64,000 nt of DNA from Symbiodinium natans. Taxonomy: Eukaryota; Sar; Dinophyceae; Suessiales; Symbiodiniaceae. Positions 30,418 through 39,350 of this stretch are shown piece by piece; the stretch's first letter is position 1, and every line of letters starts with the position of its first letter. The position numbers were made by a program, and so were the translations under genes. Where the stretch lies: positions 656,001-720,000 of the forward strand of contig CAJNDS010001713.1 of NCBI GenBank assembly GCA_905221605.1. The letters run 5' to 3'. The notes under the pieces are model-generated. The model did not search any database, was not told the origin of the DNA, and saw only the letters and a list, made by a program, of their open reading frames with translations.

Positions 30418-31800
30418 GGGCAATAGGTTGAGGGATGTGAGCCTCAAAGGCCATTCCAACTCTTCATGCTCACCCCTAAACCCAAAACCCTAGACCCTAA
30501 ACCTAAACCCTAAAAGCCCTGAAAACACTGAGATTCTACAATACGTGCAAGAGCCTAGGCCCAGGCAGCACTCGGTGAGTTGCGACCAGAAAAACACCCC
30601 GAAGGGTCGCCCTCACGGAGCTTCTTCCTTGCATTTTTGCCTGGGTGGCAGTGAAGGAGAACTTGGGACAAACTCATCATTATCTGGCCATGTTACACGG
30701 TACGTAACGTGGGCTTGCCTATGGCGAAGCATAGTTCGTGTCAGGGTACCCGGCTTAAAAGGCGTTCAGGGCACCGGTGCGGCTCAAGGAGCCACAGCAC
30801 TGCCATCAAGCAAGCAGCCTTGATGGTGAATTCATGTTTCCGTTCTTTTGTTTTGTCTAGTTTAATTAAGGCCTTGGCACGAGGATGCCTGGCCACGATG
30901 ACCTCACTTGGGTTTAGGGTTACAATTTGTGCCCTCATCCGTGCCTGCATGATCCTGATCTCCCGCACAGAGTCTTGATTGCAACCAGTGTGTGCCTACG
31001 TGGCCCATGTTTGAGAGCTATGGCCGTTCGCAGGAGGACAAAGTCCACCCAGAGTTTTGTAAAGGCACCCAACAGCAATGTACTTGGCTGGCAACCAGAA
31101 GAAAGAAGGCATGGGAACGCGAGCTGCTCTGCTTGCCAAGCGCACCCTGAAGTCGGTGAAGCGACACCTGTTCAGCCGTGGTATCAACTGCACTGCCATG
31201 CGCAGCCTTATCTAGAAGTTACTTATAGGTACTTACTTTTCGGCAGCTTCTCTCGCAGCTTATCTAGAAGGTACTTGTAGGTGCTTATACTTGTCGGGAT
31301 TGATCTCATCTAGGGAGAAGGGCTTGCCATCGTGCCCTGTGCCTCTAGGCGTCATGCTCTGACATGGCAGCGATGCTCGAGCTCCGCTGCGACAAGCCGA
31401 CAGCCGAGCTTCTTTAGGACCCGGAGTTTGCCCTTATTTCCCCTTTGTTTCAGGGTTGGGGTTCCGTTAGAATCCACTTAAAACCAAAAGGGTGCCCTTT
31501 TTATTCCCAGGTACCTCCTGGTTCAAGTTCTCTGCTTAGAAATATTAGGTGTTGAGGAGTTTTACTTAAGGCACCATAGTGATGAAACAATGATCGTAGT
31601 GATTTCACAAGAGTGTAGATGTGCATGCAAGCATGTGTACCGTAGACTCAGTAGAAAGGTCTACATTCTACACAAAAAGAAAATATGGCCATTATTCGGG
31701 GCCGCCTTATACTCGTAACGCCAAAAGGGACCATCATTTCGAGAAGTGACCTATATAAATATACACCCAGGTTTTCGTCGCTTGAAACTTGAAAGTCTGA
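30418..31800. other. Between genes; one weak exon candidate
   Basis: A degenerate CCCTAAA patch (30473-30510) follows the ankyrin stop. At 31080-31216 an ATG-started frame of 46 codons (MYLAGNQKKEGMG ... LLAKRTLKSVKRH) looks protein-like but is unrecognised. At 31201-31290 a 50-bp segment with CTTATCTAGAAGTTACTT and TAGGT(A/G)CTTA is tandemly duplicated. A family A-like segment is near 31430-31545. The rest shows nothing clear. Confidence 0.4.
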
Positions 31801-31924
31801 AAACACACTCTTGATAACGCAGCCCAGTCAAGGTGCCGCGGAGGAGCTCACGCGGGGCGCCGGAGTGTGCTGCACGGTTTTTTGTCCCCCACTTTTTCAC
31901 ATGAAGCGCAGACTGGAGAAGAAT

Positions 31925-32442
31925 AATAAAAATGCGCCCGGGTCTGGGTGGGACTTCGGGCGGTTTGGAGCTTCTGCAGATGTGGAGTGGGATGGATTTG
32001 TACGCAGAGGGCTTCGGGAGCCAATGCCGGGTGATCCAGAGGGGCTCCCATAGCTTGTTCAGAGCTGACGGTCGCACTTCGCACCACTTCCTTACGGACC
32101 AAATGAACCCTAAAATTGGGGTCATATTCCCTTACTACTATAATTCCCATTAAGGTATGAACCATAAACCCTTTTAGGGTTCATTTCGTCCCCAAGGTTC
32201 GTGTTGCTAGCGACATGCGCCTTCAAGTTCTATCGTCTCCTGTTGCGAATTTCTCGGGTTTAGGGTTTAGGGTCTAGGGTCTAGGGTTTAGGGTTTAGGG
32301 TGCCGTTCTGGCGATTCTCGCCGATGCATCTACATCTACTAGTAAGCAGCAGGTTTTGTCCAGTTCTAAGCGGCTCGAGCGGGCCCGCAACCAGGTCGAC
32401 ATCAACTTTCCCCAAGAGTCCGTTTGCCTCAAGCCAACCTAA
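31925..32442 (+). CDS. Unrecognised multi-exon gene, partial
   Basis: Three plus-strand stretches with protein-like composition are separated by a family B element (32091-32196) and a TTTAGGG array (32254-32300). They are about 31930-32090 (LELLQMWSGMDLYAEGFGS, HSLFRADGRTSHHF), 32197-32255 (VASDMRLQVLSSPVANF) and 32301-32442 (ILADASTSTSKQQVLSSSK, ARNQVDINFPQE, TAA at 32440). Exact splice points are not fixed, and the second stretch is also open in another frame. No family was recognised. A family B element and a CCCTAAA array follow the stop directly. Confidence 0.4.
32091..32196. mobile_element. Family B element
   Basis: GACCAAATGAACCCTAAAAT then TGGGGTCATATTCCC at the left; TTAGGGTTCATTTCGTCCCC then AAG at the right. 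Interior TACTACTATAATTCCCATTA is shared with other copies. About 106 bp with no TTTAGGG array. Confidence 0.75.
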
Positions 32443-32462
32443 ACTTCGCAGGCAATAAAAGC

Positions 32463-32560
32463 CCTGGGGGCCAGATGAACCCTATAATTGGGGTCGTATA
32501 CCCTGATTATGACATCATCATCTCAATGGATCCGACGCCCTTTTAGGGTTCATTTGGTAA
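32463..32560. mobile_element. Family B element next to a CCCTAAA array
   Basis: CTGGGGGCCAGATGAACCCT at the left, TTTTAGGGTTCATTTGGT at the right. The CCCTAAA array (32558-32643) starts where the last bases of the right end should be. Confidence 0.65.
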
Positions 32561-32700
32561 ACCCTAAACCCTAAACCCTATACCCTAAACCCCTAAACCC
32601 TAAACCCTAAACCCCTAAACCCCTAAACCCTAAACCCTAAACCCACAAACTTGTCTCCTTTCCGCTTCGAAGCGTCTGGGGCTCCAAGACTGCCTTATGC

Positions 32701-32863
32701 CTTGGTAGCCCTGTGGTACCCTTTGCCCTTCTAGGGGGTTCAAGGTTCCCCTTATAAAGTAGCCAACCCAAAGAAGGGTTTAGGGTTTAGGGTTTAGGGT
32801 TTAGGGTTTAGGGTTTAGGGTTTAGGGTGCTCTTTATTATAATATGGTTACTGGGCTACCAAG
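32701..32863. mobile_element. Family A element with a TTTAGGG array in its middle and ATGC target duplication
   Basis: Left TIR CTTGGTAGCCCTGTGGTACC, right TIR GGTTACTGGGCTACCAAG, bracketed by ATGC. Seven TTTAGGG heptamers (32777-32828) replace the middle AAAAAGGGTG segment seen in the copy at 28165-28281. Flanking DNA is open on the plus strand (about 32640-32700 and 32864-32918, with EWSSSFKEMLRRLS), so it may be an intron. Confidence 0.8.
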
Positions 32864-33158
32864 ATGCGGAGTGGAGCTCGAGCTTCAAAGAAATGCTGAG
32901 GCGACTGAGTAGGGTCGGGGTGGGGGGGGGACCTTAAAGAACCCCTAAAGGGGTTTAGGATTTGGGGTTTAGGGTTTAGGGTTTAGGGTTTAGGGTTTAG
33001 GGTTTAGGGTTTAGGGTTTGGGGCTCATGTGCCTGTTTATGAACTTTCGCAGTAAAGGGTGTTTGACCCTAAACCCCTGCACCGTGCCAGCTTGCGAGTC
33101 GGAGGCCCAAAGCTCATTGAAGCCCTGTAACCGGTAAGCCTTCACAGCCGGCAACCCT

Positions 33159-33455
33159 ACTTGGAGGTGGGCAGTTATGAGTAGGGTTCTAAGTACCCCT
33201 AAATAGGGTTCTAAGTACAGAAAATCATCATTAGAACCCCTACTTCTAACTCCCCATGAGCCTCCAAGTACTTCATCCCATCTGGCACAGGTTCACCCCG
33301 GGGGGCCCTGAACATGATCTTCAAAGGCGCAGATGACGGATGGGCACTTGGAGGTTCATGGTACTTACTAGCCATTTATAACGGTGCTTATAGGGCTTCC
33401 AAGTGGGTTATATGTACAGACGTAATTGATTAAAAAGTGCCATGAACCTCCAAGT
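33159..33455. mobile_element. Two family D elements around a short coding-like segment
   Basis: Copy one 33159-33270 and copy two 33346-33455, each with ACTTGGAGGT-type left ends and CCTCCAAGTA-type right ends. The 75 bp between them is open and protein-like (FIPSGTGSPRGALNMIFKG), consistent with an exon between two element-derived introns. The gene to which it belongs is unknown. Confidence 0.65.
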
Positions 33456-33969
33456 AGTACAGGAGGCGAGTTGACTACCAACACCTATCATCCCAGTATA
33501 ACCGAAAATCGTTGCATGCTTTTTTGTCCACACCTACTCAAAAGCAGAAGTACGAGTTGCACAGTACAAGTACCCAAAACTCCAGTTCTACTTGAATGTG
33601 CCTCTCTGTTAAAAAAAAATCCGACTCCTTCACCACTTCGACTGAGCGGTGAAGTTGAGAGGCTCCAAACATGCAGTTGCGGTCGGAGAAGTCCTGCTGG
33701 CCTTGGTGCTCGCTTGGTCGCGTGCTGAAGAGTGCAGCTACGTGGCCCTGGCCTTGAGTTGTGGTGTGCAGGGCCTAGTTCTCCCAAGTATCCGCCGGTT
33801 GTGACGCAGCTGCCAGGTCACTTTGCAGCAAGCCTGCCTGCTAGATGGTGGGACGCTGTTCCGCGACGTTGCTTCCTCCGAATGCACCCTGGCCACGACT
33901 TGTGCAGAGTGTGCGCGCAAACTGCCTATGCTTTTGTAGGCCGAAAGGAGGGCTGCAAGCTTCCCTGAG

Positions 33970-36412
33970 GCACAACTACCACGACCTCAACCGTGAGTAC
34001 CAGCACGGCCAGCACGATGACAGCCACAACCTCCACGACAACCTTGAGCTTCTGGTTTAACTGCAGCGTAGCATACAACAATTGGGAGGTGGCCTGGTCT
34101 GACATGAAGAAATCCTGGTGCTGTTCCGAAGAGCAGCGGGGTTGTCCATCAGGCCCAACCTCTACAACAACATGGATCTTGTGGTTCAACTGCAGCATCG
34201 CATATGGCAATTGGGAGCTTGCTTGGTCGGACTTGAAGAAGAGCTGGTGTTGTTCCGAAGAACAGCGGGGCTGTCCGCCAGTCTCCTCGACCACGAAGAC
34301 ACAAACCCTAACACGAATAAGCACCAGCACTACCACGTCCTCTACTACGAGGTCCCAAACAGACACCAGGACCACCACGTCCTCTTCTACACGAACATCC
34401 ACCACAACCCAGTCAAGCGTCACCACATCGGTGACTAGCACAACCACCGAAACCATTTCCTTTGATTGCTTCGCCGATTACTACATCTGGGAAGATGCTT
34501 GGTCTCAGAAGAAGAAAGACTGGTGCTGCCTAACCATGCTGCTCGGATGTCCCACCACCTCCACGTTCACCAGCACCCAGACCCAGATCACCTCAACAGC
34601 CACATCAACACGCATAAGCACCGCCACTTCAGTGAGCATTGTGAGGAGCAGCACAACCAAGACCTCCTCACAGTCCGCCACCAACACTATGGCGTACAGC
34701 ACGGTAGGCCCCACAACCAGCACCGCAACAACCACCGAATGGTTTGATTGTGCTTCTGATGCCCACAATTGGGAACTGGCTTGGTCTGCTAAGAAGAAAG
34801 ACTGGTGTTGTCGGTGGGAGCAGATCGCCTGCCCCTCCACCACGGCAACCACTGCCACCCGTACAAGCGTCACAACATCCTCCAGATCCACAACCACAAC
34901 CACGACTGCCTCCTTGACACGGACAACCAGTACTTCATCCAGCAGGACAAGTTCAACCACAACACACACCACATCTAGTGCAACTGCCACCACCACAATC
35001 ACCCAGTGGTTCGACTGCGACGCAGACTACAACATGTGGGAACAAGCCTGGTCCGATTTGAAGACCATTTGGTGCTGCCAGCGGTTTGAGCGGGGCTGCC
35101 CCAGCACCACGTCGTCCACGCTCACCAGGACCAGTCGCACCTCGTCGTCCATGACCACGTCGTCAACGTCCACGCTGGTGACAAGCACGTGGTCGACGAC
35201 CACGTTTACGGGAACAAGTACCACCTCCAGCAGCAGTCATACCACAGTCACTTACAGCATCACAACCACTACGATCACCACTGCGACAATCACCACCTCG
35301 ATCTATTTCGATTGCATTGCAGACTACTACATGTGGGAGCTTGCTTGGTCGGACGAGAAGAAAGAATGGTGTTGCCAAAGCTCTTTGCTGGGCTGCCCCC
35401 CGACGTCATCGTCGACAGGCACCCTTACGAGTAGAACAACGTCCTCACGGTCCGCCACCACAAGCACTAGTACTTCACTGACACGAACGACTAGCACCCA
35501 GACCCACTCCAGCGTCACCAGCACCGCCACGATCACCAGCTACTTTGACTGCGAGGCAGATTTCGAGAACTGGCAGGAGGGCTGGTCAAGCATGAAGAAG
35601 GCTTCTTGGAAGCACAGATGTACCTCTTGTTTTTTGGTTCTGAGTTCTCTTGTAAAGTAATAGCCAGCCCAAAAGGGTAGCCGTATCGCAAGATGGTTGC
35701 TGTTTGCTAGTAAAGCAACCTACCCAAACCAAAGGGTACCCATATGTTATAAGATGCTTGCTGGGCCCACCGAGGCGTGGTGCTGCCGAGCATTTTCCCG
35801 AGGCTGTCCCTCCACCTCTTCGACCACCCAGACTGAGACCAGCCTCACCACATCATCTTCAAGCACAAGTACAAAGACAGGTAGGCCCTTGCAGGATATA
35901 TTTTTTAGTTTCCCTTATAAAGTTTAAGAGGATTCATATTTCGGAAGAGTTTTCGGAGGGTTCTTTAAGGGCCTAGAAAGACAGGCACCACTACAAGCTC
36001 CTTTGTGAGCACCACCAGCAGCAGCCGCACCACGATCACGAGTACAACTTCAATGTCCTCAACGACCACACTCACCTCCAGCACCGCAACGCAGAAGACT
36101 TCGACGGCGACGGTTTTCTTTGACTGCAGCATAGCCTACCACAACCGGGCAGAGGCCTGGTCTGATTTGAAGAAGGCTTGGTGCTGCCAGAAAGAACAGG
36201 TGGACTGCACCTCGACCACGGCCACCACCGAGACGCAGACCAACACTGCAACAACATCAAGCAACACGGCAACATCCACGTCGCAGTCCTGGAGTTCCAG
36301 TACCACAGGTACAGAGACAGTCACCAGCCAAACCAACACGGTGTCCTTTACCAGCACCCTGACAGCCACGGCCACAACGACCGAGCCGCCCGCGCTGTGC
36401 CGCCCAGCTTAA
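33970..36412 (+). CDS. Mucin-like Ser/Thr-rich protein with eight W-KK-WCC modules (gene 1)
   Basis: Exon 33970-35600, GC-AG intron 35601-35774, exon 35775-35880, GT-AG intron 35881-35984, exon 35985-36412 (TAA); all in frame. Eight modules follow the pattern F(D/N)C-x(5)-(N/W)-W-x(2)-(A/G)WS-x(2)-KK-x-WCC-x(5)-GCP, for example FDCIADYYMWELAWSDEKKE then WCC. They alternate with linkers made almost wholly of Ser and Thr, as expected for heavily O-glycosylated secreted or surface proteins. The four cysteines per module probably form disulphides. The 5' exon is missing. A frame near 33680-33763 with VLLALVLAWSRAEE could be a signal-peptide exon joined by a GT donor at 33764. I recall similar modules in many dinoflagellate proteins; function unknown. 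Confidence 0.8.
35601..35774 (+). mobile_element. Family A element as an intron inside a repeated module
   Basis: Interior TTTTTTGGTTCTGAGTTCTC and TTGTAAAGTAATAGCCAGCC, and right end TGCTTGCTGGGCCCACCGAG, mark family A. It splits module 7 between KK and AWCC. The same site is uninterrupted in the six modules before it and the one after. Confidence 0.75.
35881..35984 (+). mobile_element. 104-bp intron with TIRs and a 9-bp direct repeat at its borders
   Basis: AAAGACAGG is present across both borders (ACAAAGACAG|GTAGG and AGAAAGACAG|GCACC). The ends TAGGCCCTTG and TAAGGGCCTAG are inverted repeats. Removing 104 nt restores the Thr/Ser linker in frame. This is the most transposon-like intron in the window. 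Confidence 0.82.
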
Positions 36413-37420
36413 GTTGAGAAATAGGGGCCCTGAGGCTAAGGCCCCCCCCAACCCGAAGCTCTCAAACCGAAAAGGGTCTAGGGTTTAGGCCAGTTTACGG
36501 TTTAACCCTTGGAACCCTATAAACTTTGTAAACCTGGAGAGAAAAAAAGGGAGGGGTTCGATTCAGGTCGCCGCTTCTTTGCCGGCGTGCCACTGGTCGG
36601 CGGAGTGCCTCGCCTTCACTTTACCCCTCCGAAAGGAGTTTACATAGTGGCAGACTAGGTAACCTTTATAACTTTTTTGGGACATTGAATTCCCTTTTTT
36701 AATCCTACAGGTTAACCTTTAGTTCCCCCGGGATACTGGACAACCACGTTTTGGGTTGAGGGTTCAGAGCATCATGTTCATCTTAAAGCATCCACTTGTC
36801 AAGCTGCAGGGTCGAGCGACTGAGAAGTACAGACATATACCCACCTGCCCATCCAGCCCCCGCTGAGCCTAGGGTTCCTTTCCGAAATTTCAAGATGCTA
36901 CGATGTTTCCTATAGCCTTCCCTGCAGAACCCACTGGCCCTAAGCACCTTAAGTAGGAGTCCACCGAAGCGCCACATCTTTTAATTACCATAAGCCGAAT
37001 AGCCCCCGAATAAATCCGAACAAAACCCTGCTGCTAAACCCTAAACCTAAACCCTAAACCCTGAATAGAACCTGATGCAGCCAGGCATGCCCGGGCAAGG
37101 ACTCGGACCAATGTCTCCTACCAGGCTTCGCGATGGAGAACCCTGAAGGGCCCTGTGGGACACAGGACACTGCTGGAGAAGGGGTCTTTTGGTTGTGTCG
37201 TTTTTTTTTTTTTTTTTGTTTTTCGTTTGTGTGTGTGTGTGTGCGTTGTTAGAGTTTATAGGGTTTATGTAGGGTGCACAGAATGGTTTATAGGGTTTGT
37301 AGGGTTTACAGGGTTCATGAGTTTGTAGGGTGAATAGGGTTAATCGGGTTTATAAGGTTTAGGGTCATCTGGAGGGTATCTTAGATTCCATTCTTAGTGC
37401 TTTTGGGGTTCGGGGTTCAT
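36413..37420. other. Between genes; one family G element
   Basis: The family G element (36648-36752) has AGGTAACCTTTATAACTTTT and GGTTAACCTTTAGTTCCCCC, matching the intron at 61423-61582. Short CCCTAAA (37035-37065), a T run (37199-37217), a short GT run and TTTATAGGG/TTTGTAGGG variants (37250-37370) follow. No gene recognised. Confidence 0.5.
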
Positions 37421-37424
37421 TTTA

Positions 37425-39350
37425 GGGCAAAAACAGCAGGGGGCCGTCAGGGATTTCAAGGAAGAGGTGCGAGCTGATACACCGACGGAAATTCAAGAAG
37501 TGCATAAGCTAAACAGACATCCCTGCGATGCGGATTCTCCCCAGCGGTGCAGGAGGGTGAGGAAGAACTGCGGGGTGCCCCAAAGTGCAGAGCTGGGCTG
37601 CAGCACCCGGAGCCCCCCCCGTGAACTCTCGTTGCAGTATGTTTAGGGTTTAGGGTTTAGGGTTTAGGGTTTAGGGTTTAGGGTTTAGGGTTTAGGGTTT
37701 AGGGTTTAGGGTATTGCGGGAGAGAGTGAGGACGCCCCAGCCGAGCTCCTCTGCCCTGCGGAGATGTCTTCTGGTGGAGCGGTGTCTGCGGACCCCCCTG
37801 ACTGCCGTGCTTGCGCCACACTCCTCGTGCAAGACTGGGAATCGCTGGGCTACACGCTCTCAGGCTGCTCGGATCACGTGTTAGGCGCTCCTCCCAGTTC
37901 TGACCGGATCCGGGGACCCCACCCTAATATAGACCCCCAAAATAGTACGATTTTCCTTAGAAGTGAGGACCCCAGCAAGGCACCCCCTAATCTCGTAAAC
38001 CCCCCAATCTGTGCGTCCACTGAGGTGAGGTGAAATGGGGACCAGAGGCGACCTGCCAGTCGGATGAGTCTGTGATCGATGGCTACAGCGTCACTCAGTT
38101 GAGTCTGGCATCCCCCCATGCTGCTGGTAGTTTATGTAAGGGCAATGGAATGCCATTAAACCCTAAACCCTAAACCCTACAAATCCGAAATTCCCTGTGA
38201 GCTCCCCTTTTTTTGAGGTGTGGCTCGTGGACGAGTGCGGCTCAAAGCTGGACCTGGTGGGCAACGTCACAAAGAAGGCGTGCGGGGGCTGTTCAGGAGC
38301 CCAAAGGATCCATGTACCTATATAGTATGTACTTGGGCCTTAAAGGGGTTCCTATATAGTAGCTTTAAGGCCCAAGTATATACTATATAGGTACCTGGAT
38401 CCTTTGGGGAACTTATCTTGCGACATGGAAGGCGCACTGCCGTATCATCAAGCTGGATATCGTAAGATGTACTGTCACGGTAGCCTAAAACTTTACGTTG
38501 AAGTTCTTCGCAACAGAAATGTAGGATTCCCTTTCAATTTTTTTTAAGTTATGAATTATCAATTAGTTATTAAGTAATTATTAATCAGGTAATTATTAAT
38601 ATATTTTCGTGTCAGACTTGTCCTTCCTGCCCCGTGCAGGAAGACGAGTGGCTGCCAAGCATGCTGGAATGTTCCTTGGCGATACCATCTGCAGAGAAAT
38701 CAACAACAAGCCCTTCTCCTTAGGCTCTCTTCCAGCCCCACAAAGCCCTAAACCCCTAAACCCCTAAACCCCTAAACCCTAGCTTTGGAATAGGTTGTCA
38801 CCCATCCTGGTATTCGCTCTTCGTGCACGACATGAACTTGCCCGAAGTGCCTTGGCCAGAGTTACTACGAGGGGTCGGAATAATTACGAATACTTAAAGT
38901 CCCCATATGACGGTTTCCGAAATTAGGCGTCCATATTGGGTCCTTCCCCGTTATGGTCCCTACAGAGTTGCTGTGGGGGTCGGAATAATTAGTACTAGGT
39001 AGGCCATTGGACATTTTCTACGTTCCCTTATTGGGTTTAAACGCATCATACTCAAGAATAATTTTTGAGATGGTTTTAAGGGCCATCCTAGAATGGTATT
39101 TAGTATTTAAATATACTAAGATATCCCCCCAAAAATACCGATTAATTCTAATCCTCAAGGCCCCTATGTTATGATGTCCGGCCCTTCTTCGACCCCTAAA
39201 CCCTAACCCGAAACCCTAAACCCTAAACCCTAGACCCTAAACCCTAAACCCTAAACCCTAAACCCTAAACCCTCCCTAACTTCTCCAGGCGGCTGTGGGC
39301 TTCCTGATCCTCGCCTACCAGGCCCGCTTTCTCGTTTTGAAGTCTACCCA
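37425..39350 (+). CDS. Unrecognised Cys-rich protein, paralogue of the 54.2 kb gene (copy 1)
   Basis: Exons: 37731-37884, 38025-38089, 38218-38277, 38640-38670, 38794-38846, 39289-about 39326. Donors are GC, GT, GC, GT, GT; acceptors are all AG|G, and the frame is kept. Matching motifs in the two genes are C-x-AC-x-TL-x(2)-QDW, LSGCS, VKWGPEATCQ, DGYS joined to VWLVDECGSKLD, MLE joined to CCHPSWYSLFVHD, and LPE joined to AAVGFLILAYQ. The last piece is hydrophobic and could be a membrane segment. An open stretch at about 37441-37600 (VRDFKEEVRADTPTEIQEV, then Cys-rich) may be an upstream exon, after which a TTTAGGG array (37641-37712) fills the intron. Both ends of the gene are unknown. A plus-strand frame ending at 41605 (RQASKETLVASVGELALP) could be the 3' end but cannot be linked. 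Confidence 0.65.
37641..37712. repeat. TTTAGGG array
   Basis: About ten near-perfect heptamers upstream of the exon at 37731. Confidence 0.9.
38300..38408. mobile_element. Near-perfect palindromic element inside an intron
   Basis: CCCAAAGGATCC, ACCTATATAGTA and TACTTGGGCCTTAAAG on the left are mirrored by CTTTAAGGCCCAAGTATA, TACTATATAGGTAC and GGATCCTTTGGG on the right, with a loop of about 18 bp. It lies in the intron 38278-38639 of copy 1 and has no match in the intron at the same position in copy 2. Confidence 0.85.
38868..39175. mobile_element. Family F element(s) in an intron
   Basis: GGGGTCGGAATAATTA occurs at 38873 and 38982, and CGATTAATTCTAATCCTCAAGGCCCC at the right end, suggesting one element nested in or next to another. 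The related copy at 47972-48192 has cleaner ends. It lies in intron 38847-39288, followed by a CCCTAAA array (39196-39272). Confidence 0.6.

Noticed and set aside
33926-35536. Val-rich minus-strand frames opposite the mucin-like gene
   Set aside because: They are the complement of Thr/Ser codons (GGT, TGT); the plus strand has conserved Cys/Trp modules.
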